From Terebella lapidaria (taxonomy: Eukaryota > Annelida > Polychaeta > Terebellida > Terebellidae), in assembly GCA_949152475.1 (NCBI GenBank), contig OX424561.1, positions 22,934,481-22,998,480 on the forward strand: a DNA stretch of 64,000 bases, written 5' to 3'. Each line of letters opens with the position of its first letter. Within the stretch, counting starts at the first letter, position 1. This document shows positions 1-10,917 of this stretch, in pieces. The translations under genes and the position numbers were made by a program. The notes under the pieces are model-generated. The model did no database searches, was not told where the DNA came from, and worked only from the letters and a program-made list of their open reading frames with translations.

Positions 1-128
1 TTTTTTCGGAAAAGTCGTATTTTGGGTTTGTTATTGATGGTAATAGATTGATACATACATTACCATAATGTCAAAAATTATTAGTTCTACTCATTCTGAC
101 CTATGCTTTCCATGCTATGTGTTTGCAG

Positions 129-235
129 ACTGTGGTGCCGTAGATCGCAAATGAAAGCGCAGATGGCGCCCCAAGAAGTGGGCTTCCTAGACGTGACCCC
201 TCGCTACTTGAACCCGGTGGGAGAAACATGCACGG
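129..235 (+). CDS. Exon A of an unrecognised plus-strand gene
   Basis: This is a probable internal coding exon. It follows a TTTGCAG acceptor and is open in one frame (one leading base, then CTG TGG TGC...), giving a peptide that contains EVGFLDVTPRYLNP. The donor chosen, CACGG/GTACAA, leaves phase 1, which fits the two leading bases of the next exon at 620. An alternative donor after CCG (GTGGGA, about 216) cannot be excluded. The exon is more GC-rich than the surrounding AT-rich DNA. I do not recognise the family. The gene must begin upstream of the window because the exon enters in phase 2. Confidence 0.5.
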
Positions 236-619
236 GTACAACAGACAAGCTCAACCTCCGGCTGTCTCAGGCTCCACTACCAGGTGTGTTGAGAGGCTGT
301 GCCAGAGCAATTATCCAAGAGAAGATCCCATCTGCTCGTACAATTTACACCCCTTTACCAGTACAACAAACGTGCTCAGTGTATGTCGTGCATTACATGA
401 AATCGTAATATAGGTGTACATTTTTGTTATATTCATGCGGTACACTTGAAAGGACAGCAATACTTGCATCGAAAAGTCCACCTCACGACTATCATGACTA
501 TCCACACCTACAATCCAAAGATTTATAGGTATCCCCCTTCTGGATCGATGTTAAGAATATTGTTCAAACACAGACATGCATATAAAGTTCTTACCACTAA
601 GAATTCGATCAACGTGTAG

Positions 620-799
620 GCGTGGTGCTGAATGTGATACATGTCCCCGTGAAGATCGCCCGAGACGACTGGGCGGACAGCATCAAGGTCGACCCCGGCC
701 ACTGCCAGTGGTACGACGAGTTCAACACACACCTGCTCAACTTCATCAGGGTCTACTACATCCACACCAACCACTCGCATCATTCCCAGCAACTCATCG
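620..799 (+). CDS. Exon B of the unrecognised plus-strand gene
   Basis: This is the most convincing exon of the gene. It has a GTGTAG acceptor and an ATCG/GTGAGC donor. The 180 nt are open and biased to C or G at third positions (GCC, GAC, CTC, ATC), unlike the AT-rich flanks. The peptide includes IARDDWADSIKVDPGHCQWY followed by a His/Asn-rich stretch near HTNHSHHSQQL. It enters with two bases and leaves in phase 1, so it joins exon A and exon C in frame as a symmetrical 1-1 exon. No domain is recognised. A secreted or lumenal enzyme is possible given the Cys/His/Trp content, but that is only a guess. Confidence 0.65.
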
Positions 800-852
800 G
801 TGAGCAAACCTTGTGGCGTCAAGTCTGCGCTTGAGGTAATTCACCATACATA

Positions 853-1420
853 TACTCTGATTTTTCCAACTTGTTTACACTCTGTTTTGGCGATATTTTG
901 GCCATGCTGAAGGCTATCGTTCCATAACTTGGTATACTTCATCGGGAAGCCAACCGGCAATTTGCTACCAAATTTCAGACTTCTATCGCAAAAATTGAAG
1001 AAGTTGGCTATCTACCCCGATGTTAAATGTCAGCCCAAAACGGAATCTCGAGAATCTGAGTATATTAGAGGATTTCGTCTTGTTTACATTAATCGGGATT
1101 TGAAGTATAATTGTAATTTTGGACAAGAAGACACAATGAGGTGTATTCTAGACAAACATGTTGGTTTCAAGAGATTGCACAGCTACAAAACCGAGTAAAC
1201 GCACAAAATTGTGTGCTAACCCAGAAATTGAATGACATGGCTAAATGTAACATTGGGGTAGATTGCTAACTTTCTCAATTATCGCAATAAAAGTATGAAA
1301 TTCGGTAGAAAATTGCCGTTCGACTCTCAGGTGAAGTATGCCAAGTTATAGAACGATACCATTTAGCATGGCAAAAATATCAGCGAAAAACAGTGTAAAC
1401 GAGTTAGAAAAATCAGAGTA
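853..1420. mobile_element. Inverted-repeat MITE, TA-flanked
   Basis: Two arms of roughly 190 bp are inverted copies of each other. The left begins CTCTGATTTTTCC at 855 and the right ends with its complement (AATCAGAG) at 1418. Both outer ends abut TA, the target duplication typical of Tc1/mariner-like elements. The arms continue through matching blocks around 'gccatgctgaaggctatcgt' (902 onward) and its diverged complement near 1340. No transposase is present. It lies in the intron between exons B and C of the plus-strand gene. Confidence 0.7.
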
Positions 1421-1624
1421 TAGTGTTTTTCACTTAGACCAGTAGATTTCAAATTTGAACCAACAGGCAATTGCGACTACCAAAATGAAAATATTGTTAA
1501 TACAATCAGTGAAATGATCTAGTAAGAGGGTTTGTCCAGACTGATTGAGTATTTCGTCTCTCGAATATTAGTATCTGAAACATGTCATGCATTTGCAGCG
1601 AATCGGCCTGTCATATTTGTTATT

Positions 1625-1685
1625 CTTAATAATAATAATAATAATCAGATTAACTAATAATAATAATAGTAATAATAATAAAAAG
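1625..1685. repeat. (AAT)n microsatellite
   Basis: About 60 bp of AAT/AATA triplets interrupted by CAGATTAACT. It could be the 3' tail of an old retroposon, but no recognisable body was seen beside it. Confidence 0.8.
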
Positions 1686-1699
1686 ATTTATTTAATGAC

Positions 1700-3000
1700 G
1701 GTCCAAGATGATAGGCAATTCTGACTGTCTTCCCCATCCCCCGTCGAGTGACAATATTGGATTTGATTTGGAAGCACATTGGAATGGAGGAACCTTTGCG
1801 TTGCCAGGATGGAAACTCCACCTACTTTGTGCCGGTCACGGGGTTCAAACTCTTGCGATAATGGTACCGCCAATGCAATTTGATGAGTAGTATGATGACT
1901 ATGCACTCAATATTCACAAGTGTGTGTCCTCCCGAGGCATTCACTGATGCATGATTTTTCTCAAATTTTCCAAAACTCCCAGACTCAAACCATGTGGTAT
2001 TCCAACAATCGATATGTTTTAACGCATATGAATCACCACACATAAATATTCTAGTTATTGTCATGGAGACATTAATAGAGACGAGTGATCGGCCTTACTG
2101 TCACATACACTTTAGCGAGAAATCTGTTCTATGGCCCAGTCGACACATCAAAGCTCACAGTTTATTGACAAATGGCGATGACACGGGTGTGTTGTCTAGA
2201 TACCAGCGAGTATGTCTGTTTCTCCGACGGCTGTTTTCCCCAAAGCAGAAGAAAAACATGGAGTACCGTCGTCAGCAAGCTAATTAGTTATCTGGCATTT
2301 TATCCCAGGGAAGCTGAGGTTGAGCATTGAAAAACTCTACTGGATCTACATGTATTTCTTCCTCTCCATCCGCTCCCCCTCTCTCCATCGGCTTCCGCTG
2401 ACAGTTGTGGGATATATTACGGAGAAAATGGCACTGGTGTTTAGCATTTCAGTCGGGATGTTATTGAAAACACACTGAAGATACCCGGATTGTATTGGAC
2501 TGACGTATCTTTGATGGCGATTGAGTGTTAACGTGAGGGGCGATTGCACGGAAGCCCAAATTGATTTGTGACTCAGGGGCTTGGATTGAAAAGATCTGTG
2601 ATCTTTGCAATAGCTGTACAGATTGACGAACGGCTTCCCGTCTTCGGAAGTCGACTATTTTAGCTCCGTTAGGATAAGATTTTTAGGTGTTATATTTCAT
2701 TTGATGGAAGTTCCAAGGGTGAAATAAGTGAAAACAAGTCTGACAGTTAACCAACGTGTAATCTTCCCTTGAACATTTTGAAGGCATATGTTTCTTCGTA
2801 CTTCCCATGGCGTCACCATTCAACATGTAACAACGCATATAACTCACCATGCCATGAAAACTCTCATTTGACAGTTCATCTCATACGCACACATCATGTC
2901 ACATTAATTCGATCATAAAACTAAATGTGGACATTCATTACCGACTTTCATGTACAATCACATTTTGTTCAATATATAACTAAACCCCGGGACTAAACTT
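1700..3000. other. Intronic DNA with no recognised gene
   Basis: AT-rich sequence within the exon B to exon C intron. Short ORFs occur, but none has splice signals, codon bias or a recognisable motif. I see no repeat structure here. Confidence 0.5.
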
Positions 3001-3004
3001 GATT

Positions 3005-3420
3005 TCTTGCAGGTCTTCAAGATTTCACACCAGACGTCTTAGACGAAGGTGGTACACTGGTCAAATTCAAAGTCACAAGAATATTTATCATTTCCTATAT
3101 GTCCACAATTGATTCCTAAGCTGTAATGTCGATAATAAGCGAGATATTAGCAATTTTGTGCTAGACCTTGAAAATGAGGTCAAAGTTCAAATTCAAGGTC
3201 ATGTCAATATTCAGCGTGTATCATTTCCTATAGGTCCACAATTGATTCCTAAGCTGTAAAGTCGATAACAGGCGAGATATCAGCTATTTTGTCCTTTGAC
3301 CTAGAAAATGAAGTCAGTGGTCAAATTCAAGGTCATGACAATAATCAGCATATATCATTTCCTATGTGTCCACAATTGATTCCCAGTCTCCAATCTGAAT
3401 ATTAAGTGAGATATTAGGCA
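3005..3420 (+). repeat. 134-bp satellite, about 3 degenerate monomers
   Basis: Monomers carry a block around 'tttcctatatgtccacaatt', then 'gattcctaagctgta', then a block with GACCTTGAAAATGAGGTCA and TTCAAGGTCA. They are clearly the same family as the regular 134-bp arrays at 20.9 kb and 56.4 kb. Confidence 0.8.
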
Positions 3421-3429
3421 TAAGTGAGT

Positions 3430-3735
3430 GGAGTGAGTGGCGCAGTGGTTAAGGCGTCGGACTCGTAATCCAAAGATCATGGGTTCGAGTCTCGAGCTGG
3501 ACTGCTGTGCTATTTCACTAGTGTCCTTAGGCAAGGCATTTACCACTAATGTGTCTATCTTCACCCAGGATTGAATGGGTACCGGTTGATAATGGGTGTT
3601 GTATAGAGCGCTTTGAGTGTGGCTGCTCCAAGTACAATCACTCAGACTGGGGTTAAAGTGTAAAGCGCCTTTGAAAGCGGATTAAGTTCGGCTGAAAAGA
3701 GCGCTATAGCAAATGTGATAACTTTAACTTTAACA
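3430..3735 (+). mobile_element. tRNA-derived SINE (tRNA-Thr-like head)
   Basis: The 5' part resembles a tRNA: A box TGGCGCAGTGG at about 3438, anticodon-loop-like CTCGTAA (CGT, threonine) at about 3462, and B box GGTTCGAGTCT at about 3482. The anticodon stem pairs poorly, so it is not a functional tRNA gene. The body ends with GAGCGCTATAGCAAATGTG and a TAACTTTAACTTTAAC tail. It is inserted into the Helentron-like element: the host sequence GAGATATTAGGCATA resumes as ATAATGTGTCCC after it, exactly as uninterrupted at 21847. Confidence 0.8.
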
Positions 3736-4770
3736 TAATGTGTCCCATTATAAAGCATAGGAGAATTTAACATGAGAAAGTCCCATTTAGGACCCGTCGA
3801 GAAAATGAAAATGGCCGCTACACGCAGACCGGCGATTCAGGGGCAACGAAACTTATACACATCACAGAGGTATGGGAGAGCAATCTTTTGAAATAAAAAT
3901 CTCTAAACTGTCTGAACAGTTTTTGAGAAAATGGCCGCCAAAGTAAGAAATTGGTCGTTTTTAGGCGAGAATGGCCGCCATTTTGAAACAAAAATGCGAA
4001 AATCAAGAAACAAAGAAATAACCTCGTCTTGAAATATTTTTAGCTATTTTTGCGCAAAATTTCAGAAAGATCCGATCGTAAACTTTGAAGATAAAAATGT
4101 AGACGGACGACGACGACACAGACCACGGACGACGGACGCAACGCCATGCCAATAGGTTATCCGACCACAGGTCCGGTAACTTAAAATAAGCATAATTTTG
4201 ATGCATGATATCACATTTGGGTTTCTTCTCTGTTTGTCAGAATGTTCGCATTACCAACTTGCAAAGCGTCAATACCAAACATTGGGGAAAAATCAGGTAC
4301 TGTGAGTGGCATGAAATTTTTACCGGAAATTTGATATATCTTCCAACTGATACCTGAAAACTCGTAGTTGCAAACCGTATAAAGACCCAACAAATATCCA
4401 CCTCTATATTTTCAAGGAAACCATGGACACCGGTTCAACACGGAAATTGATATTTGAGTATGGTTTGAGAACATCACAGAGATGCTACAACGCGTGGAGA
4501 CGGTTGTCGAAAACGTAGGTGAGAAGTGGAAATAACAGGAGTCCTGAAACCAAGTTAAAGAGTTTGCTGATTGTGGCCTGAGATGGAAAAGAGATAATCT
4601 CAATTTTTGGCTAACATTACATGATCTCGCAACGATGTTTAAACGATGACAAACTTCACTGTTCAAGTTTTGCAGTATGCTCGGTACAAATCAGCTGTTT
4701 TCAAATTGGGTACACCCCTTTTCGATCATTGAACTTCGTACTTGACTTCCTATATTGTGTTCCGCTCCAG

Positions 4771-4923
4771 GCGCGATGGTTCACCACGTGGAGACTGTGT
4801 CGATGCCCGAGTGGCTGACTCGTTCAGAGATTTCGGAGTGCGGAGACCTCGAACGAATGTTCTTCGACGGCATATGTGGTTCTTCATGTCTAACTAAGAC
4901 GGCAACGACCGTGGGCCCCACAG
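4771..4923 (+). CDS. Exon C of the unrecognised plus-strand gene
   Basis: Acceptor CGCTCCAG and donor CCACAG/GTACAT bound 153 open nt. The exon enters with two bases and leaves in phase 1, matching exon B. The peptide includes AMVHHVETVSMPEWLTRSEI and a Cys-containing segment near FFDGICGSSC. Third positions are again GC-biased. The other two frames contain stops. Exons A-C give about 146 codons of one uninterrupted reading frame of unknown family. Confidence 0.6.
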
Positions 4924-5095
4924 GTACATAATTATCTATGCAATCAGGTATGAGACCCTACAGTAAGAAGGTCATCAATGCAATCATGTATAGGACCCTA
5001 CAGATACACGAACATCTATGCAATCAGGTAAATACCCTATAGATACAAGGTACGGGGCCCTACAGATACACAGCCATAGATGCATCTACAGATAA
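4915..5095 (+). repeat. Degenerate tandem repeat over a splice donor
   Basis: Four or so imperfect copies of a roughly 45-55 bp unit containing 'ccctacagatacac' and 'atctatgcaatcaggta'. The first copy overlaps the exon C donor (CCACAGGTACAT), so donor-like ACAG/GTA sequences are repeated downstream. Confidence 0.55.
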
Positions 5096-5529
5096 AATAA
5101 ATCATCCTTCAGTATTGTACCAGGAGAGTGGAGATAACGTGTATGAGCGGGGGATTCGAGTTCAAAATATCCTTGAGAATGTCGAATTCAGAATACACTT
5201 GCACAGTAGGAATATTTGGTTGGGCTTATTTCTATTCCAAAATGCTGTATTTTAGGTTTACTGTTGACACCATAAAAATTTTGTTGTATTGCTGGTTGTA
5301 GCAATATTTTGACACCATCAAAATTTGATTGTATTTATCTAGTGTAGGTTGATACATTAGATAAATGTATTCGAAACGTTTTGATTGGGTTTGCATACAG
5401 TCTCAATCCAATCACATCCATATCTGATATGGTATATCAGATATATCATCAACAAAAATCAGACAGGTTCATACAGTTGAATGACCTACTGGAATATAAG
5501 TTTACACTCATTATTTCATTTCTTTCCAG

Positions 5530-5617
5530 GGTGTACTTTGATGGTTTACAAAACTACTACGGCTTGCCACCGCCTGCACCTAAACAGAAATCCTGTTGTG
5601 CTACATGTATACTGTGA
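5530..5617 (+). CDS. Possible terminal exon, low confidence
   Basis: A strong acceptor (TTTCTTTCCAG) is followed by an open stretch to TGA at 5615-5617 that would end the protein in CCATCIL. Read this way it enters with one base, which does not match the phase-1 exit of exon C. Either an intervening exon was missed or this is not coding. Read in the phase compatible with exon C, the frame would instead continue to about 5720. No recognised motif. Confidence 0.25.
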
Positions 5618-5923
5618 TATAGTCTGTAGCTGGAAGCATACGTGGAATACGTTGCAGACATTTAGTTATAGCCTACTGATATCGATATGGCTTGTGAGTA
5701 GCACATACCAGCGAGAGTGACTGTGTGGCGTATGGTGCGAATATACAGTTCTCGTATTACACGAATTTTCTCGTGCCGACATTTAGTCAAGTGATGATGT
5801 ATAGTTTTTAAGGTAATCCGCTCCAAACAGTGAGGGGAGGGGGTCAAAGAGTTTTTTTTTAAATAAATAACTGTGTCAACCTAATCTAGAGCTTCTAAAT
5901 GATATATGTTATTGAGTAACTGT

Positions 5924-6792
5924 TCAGCATCCTAAAACTGAAAAGAAAATAGGGGGTCACCGTATCCGTTCTCATGGAAAACACGATGCAAGATGTGAAT
6001 ATGGACGAAACAAGAAAATGCAGCAAACTGCGGAAGACGACATTAGAGCTTGAGCACATCATCAGCACCACGACAGCTGAATGTATCTTACACAACGTTA
6101 CTCACCCAAATACATGATTCCAATTCATTTCCGCTTACTAGGATGAAAAGTTTAAAATAAAAAAACTTCGCAAGCCAACACAGAACACCAGCTCAATTGT
6201 GATAAAATACGTCAAATTACGGTAAATGCAGCCGTGGCATCGCAGACGAATCGCTGTGTTTACTTCATAACGCCAAAAATGTCCACACGCAGATGCCCAC
6301 ATGCATGTATGCATGCACGAATTGCTGGACAGAAATTGTGTTTCAAAATACGCGTGATTGTGGTAAAATTTGCTTTGCATTCTGGGAACGTCAATTTCCA
6401 TCGGCTCCGCCATTTTGGGACGTTTTTAGATAATTTGAACATTTACGTAATTTTCTCTAACCTAGCACATCGATTCATGCCTGATATATCTGTGGAATAG
6501 TCAAAGTTTCCCATCAATTCGAGAGATTTTATGTCAAGGACGAAGAAAATCCTCATTTCAAGTAGGTATCTAAACGTTTACATGCCAAAACGTGCGTCGA
6601 TAGGTTAGCATGAAACCTCCATAAAAAAAGTCAGCACATAGACATGTAGAGGGTTGGGAACGCTCTAATGTCAAAAATGTGCAAAAAGGCCAGAATTTAT
6701 GTCACTTTAGGTAAATATGTGTGATTTTGATCGAATATGTAGAAGAAACGAGCACCGTGACCCCCTATTTTCTTTTCAGTATTAGGATGCTG
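5924..6792. mobile_element. Terminal-inverted-repeat element, non-autonomous
   Basis: A roughly 40-bp arm containing CAGCATCCTAA, then GAAAAGAAAATAGGGGGTCAC at the left, recurs inverted at about 6752-6792. Weaker similarity continues outward for about 20 bp. The internal part is not coding. A similar GAAAAGAGAAAACAAAATTG followed by GGGTCACC occurs near 31400 and 33640, perhaps another family member. Confidence 0.6.
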
Positions 6793-6799
6793 ATCATCT

Positions 6800-9330
6800 A
6801 CTCTATAAAATAATGTCATCTTGAAGAGATAATATTCAAGAAAAGACTTTTAAATTTTGACTCCGTTACCACCATGTTTGTAGCGGACTACGTTAATTGG
6901 ACAGTAATCTGAAATTGCATCATCTTGATGGGTAGAGAATTAACTAAGAAGTTTTTATGGTGGGTGAGATTAATCACTGAGAAGTGCCTGGTGAAATAGC
7001 TATATATTTCGAGTGAGATCGAGAGCGATAGGAGTTGTTAGCATTTTGAGCACAGGGGCTGCTATATTCACCAGAAGATTATATAAAGTTTGCATATGCG
7101 AAATTACCTGTTGCTTCGATTTTATTATATGTGATGAATTGATTCGGAGAAAGTGTAAATTCATCAGACACTTCTACTAAGTCAAAGTGTATAATTGAAG
7201 TGTGAGCTGTCAGTCAAAATGACTGACCTTGGCATGGATCATAGAAGTGGAGGGGCCTCCACTTCTATGCTTGGATACTATTATAGTGAAATGCTTCGAG
7301 TCACGTGCGTGTACCTGAATGAAATATTATTGAAACTATTGTGAGATTTTGTCAGAAATTATGTTCCGCGCTCAATAAATTTCCACATGCATCAACGCAC
7401 ACAGAAGGCAACAAATGCCAACCGAAGCGTGGAGATATATTCCCATAGTTCTTCAATGATTAGTGTGAATGGTAATGCTACTCTAGATATTTGATAATAT
7501 GCACTCGTTTCAAGATTCATGTCTTCTCATGAAAACCAGCTACGTTGATTTATTTTGTTTCGCATATATCTGGTATTTGAAAATAGGTAGACCTATTTGA
7601 AAATAAAAATAGAGGAAATCCAATTTATTGCACGCAATCTTTTTTCCATTAAAATCGAATTTGCTCGGAAACACCTCAATTCAATCTGCAGATTTTGAAA
7701 CTCATTTCTGATACCGGTATTGTCACGATGCAGTTGAAAACTGCAAGCACATGTAATTCACACAAAAAATCGGAAATGAAACAAATATGTGTATTATGAC
7801 TAGTCTATTCATATAATTGCAAAAGCAGATGAATCAAACATCAAACGAATCGTACCAGTCATGTTACTAATTAATTCGTCGCAAAATATATATACAAACG
7901 AAAGATGTCTAAACAATTAGAAAGAGGATAAATCAAATAACTGATGAGGTATGATACTCGGCTCAATTCGTCTGTGAGCCGACTTCACGTTCGGCACGCG
8001 TTCGATCCACGACCTCGGCAGTAGTATATGTGCCAAACCGGGCAAGTGGGTTTTCAACATGTTCTCTGGATTCCTGCTACGTTATTGGTCACCCTTACGT
8101 CAAGATCCGAACCAACAAGAGACGTTAAATGGTAATATCAGCTCATGCTTGTTCGTCAATTGTTGTAAATTAAATTATTTAATTTTAAAGGTTTTTTTTT
8201 ATGAAACGCCAAATATTTTATTTGTTTTCCAAATAAAATTTCCAAACCTATACTGATTTACTCTGGAGTGGTCAGAGATTTTATCTAGAAGAAAAGCTTC
8301 CAGGTGTCTCGTAATAACGTAGCTATTGCATGCGATTATTGCGAATCATTGCATTCACACAATTGTGAATCATTGCATTTACATGTAGTCCATAGTTACC
8401 TGACTATCTATTTTCAAGGTAATTTTAAGGAATTCATGACGGGTGCCACTAGTGGGGCAGGAAATGCTCACCCTTTCTGGTGAGCAACCACCTGATTTCA
8501 CCTCAATATGGCCATTTCGGGGTTTTCATGAGTTTCCCTGTCATTTTTGTTTTCTCTCACTTCGTATGCCTGATATGACTGTATGAGATTGGATAACGGA
8601 CCTTGTTTTGTTTGCTCGGAATACTTAATACTGGGTATTGATTCTACGTCTATTCGTACAGTTGATTTTCGAATAGATGGGGGCAGCAATCTAATTTGCA
8701 AAGTAAACACAACGATACCAACCAAAGAGTGTTTCTTGACAAGTAAGTGTTTACGCGCATTGACTTTTGGGACGACTTTGCCTATAATATTGACCCATGG
8801 GAAAATTTCCACACATCTTCACTTTATGCCGTAATATACATGTATGATGAGGTAACGAGTTCAAGTTGAAAACAACACTTATTCCATCGTATTCATGGGG
8901 GTATAATCTAGAAGGGGGTGGGGTCGTAAATGGTCTGAGATGCAAGCAAAAATCGACAGGAAGATACATAAATTTTCGAAGCAATAATTTATCAATCAGC
9001 AGTACAAATCAGCAATTATTTAACATTTGTACAAAGTTTACCTCACAAAATGATATTAAAATAGTGGTATACTATTTAACTCCGCAATTTGAGGACTTTT
9101 ATTCAAACGATTTTGCAAGAGGTACACACACTCCGGATATGAAAATTTGCCATTTTTTATTCAGAATGTGAATATCTTATTGTATCGTAACATAATACTC
9201 GTAACATAAAAACACAGATCATGATTGTGATGAGCAGATCATTTGTAATAATACAAGAAAAAAGTCAAACTAGGACATTGTATTTTGAAATTGTATTGTG
9301 GAATGATATATGATGTTAACACCATACATG
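6800..9330. other. AT-rich intergenic DNA, no gene seen
   Basis: No exon-like ORF with splice signals was found. Short stem-loops occur: 7209-7227 (GTCAGTCA / TGACTGAC), 7241-7268 (13-bp stem beginning ATAGAAGTGGAGG) and 8464-8486 (TGCTCACC / GGTGAGCA). A B-box-like GTTCGATCC at about 7998 has no convincing A box. Confidence 0.5.
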
Positions 9331-10917
9331 AGACATTAATTAGGTAACAATATATATTTCGTCCATAACGATAACATTGTGGAAGTCAGACAGGAATCCA
9401 TGAAGAAATATGCTCTACAAGAATTGATAATTTAATACATGTATGCAACATAGTAAAACATTTATTGTCAATATTCGACCTGCACATTATGTATAATGAA
9501 GAGAAAATTCCCTTTTATGTTGTTGGCAAGTACATGCATTTACATTCATACACAAAGCTACGGCACAATCAAGTAAGGTTTTTGTCTCATTCGGGGTAAT
9601 TTACCGCTTTTTCAACGTGAACAACTCAAGACGCCTCTTGGAACGTTGACATAATGAGATCATTCCTAGTCACGCGAAGTACGGTACATCGGTTGGAGTG
9701 AAACAGGTGAATGGATAGTGCAAGGCAATAGGTTCCAATTGAAGTAACTAATATCGTAATGTGCTTCTCGGCCAGTAGTACTGGTGTCTTTCCCTTCGAA
9801 CAAAGCGCTTAGAACTGAAATGTATCATCGGGCGCTATATATGCGCAGTATTTTTTGTCGCCTCCATGAGGAGGCGAGATACTCAAATACGATTAAAACG
9901 GCCCATGGATAGATTCGTTGGTCGGGTCCTGCAATAGTACCGCAGCATATGTTTCAACATTTTTAGTGTCAACAAGCAGATGGAGACGATCACTAAATAA
10001 TATTCCAGTTAGATTGTGGAACGTTCTCAAATTTTTTTCATGCCTTACAACCGGAAAATATTGCGAGTACTTCGATAGATTTGACCGATCAGACAGCGGC
10101 TTCCCTGGAAGAGCACTGTTCCGAAAGATGCCATTCTTGAATGAGAACGTATTGCCGACCATTCAAATTGTCGGGGAAAAAGTTTGTCAGAAAATATTCG
10201 TGCACGTATGTTGAACCGGTAAATGTGAAATCAACGCTAAATGTGAAACCTAACGGTAAATGTGAAACCTAACGGTAAATGTAACAAGTATAAGTCGCGC
10301 CCGCGACAATTGGGCGGGTTGCATCGAGGAGGGCTGTTAGTGGAAGGAATTGGCATTGTTCTCATGTATTATCAAGTTCGAAGTCCTGCCACGACTTGAA
10401 AAATAGGTCAAGGTCACCCATCATCGAACTTGTCCGAGATCTGCTCATGATGCACCTCCGGTATGATTTTGGCGGTATTTCGTTAAAAACTTTGTAAGTT
10501 ATCGCGTTCACAAGGTACAAAGTCCTGTTTTCATGTATTGTCAAGTTCGAAGTCCTGCCACGACCTGAAAAATAGGTCAAGGTCACCCATCATCGAACTT
10601 GTCAGAGATCTGCTCATGATGCACATCTGGTATGATTTTGGCGGTATTTCGTTAAAAACTTTGTAAGTTATCGCGTTCACAAGGTACAAAGTCCTGTTTT
10701 CATGTATTGTCAAGTTCGAAGTCCTGCCACGACCTGAAAAATAGGTCAAGGTCACCCATCATCGAACTTGTCCGAGATCTGTTCATGATGCACCTCTGGT
10801 ATGATTTTGGTGGTATTTCGTTAAAAACTTTGTAAGTTATCGCGTTCACAAGGTACAAAGTCCTGTTTTCATGTATTGTCAAGTTCGAAGTCCTGCCACG
10901 ACCTGAAAAATAGGTCA
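9331..10917. repeat. 1.59-kb tandem duplication, copy 1
   Basis: The unit begins AGACATTAATTAGGTAAC and ends inside a 169-bp satellite, where copy 2 begins immediately. The copies are nearly identical. Differences include a 44-bp segment (about 11697-11740) present only in copy 2 and single-base changes such as C/G at 11641. Confidence 0.9.
10362..10917. repeat. 169-bp satellite array in copy 1 (about 3.3 monomers)
   Basis: The period is exactly 169 bp: equivalent positions are 10362, 10531 and 10700. Each monomer has AATAGGTCAAGGTCACCCAT, then 'ttcgttaaaaactttgtaag' and 'gcgttcacaaggtacaaagt'. The 74-residue minus-strand ORFs across each monomer follow from the period (169 is not a multiple of 3) and are not taken as coding. 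Confidence 0.92.

Larger units (their letters stand above)
3005..4190 (+). mobile_element. Helentron/pearl-like element, partial, split by a SINE
   Basis: The layout is about three 134-bp satellite monomers (3005-3420), a conserved block beginning TGTGTCCCATTATAAAGCAT near 3737 and containing repeated 'atggccgcca', a GAC-rich microsatellite (about 4096-4140), then ACGCCATGCCAATAGGTTAT and a terminus in CCGGTAACTT. The same order is seen at 20862-22318 and, inverted, at 55961-58185. A core of tandem monomers plus a GAC-type microsatellite and short terminal inverted motifs resembles the non-autonomous Helentron-associated elements (oyster 'pearl'). That class assignment is inference. The left terminus is missing. 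Confidence 0.65.

Noticed and set aside
3438..3500. Functional tRNA-Thr gene
   Set aside because: A and B boxes are good but the anticodon stem pairs poorly, and a SINE body follows.
7950..8015. tRNA-like sequence with a GTTCGATCC B box
   Set aside because: No matching A box or cloverleaf could be drawn.
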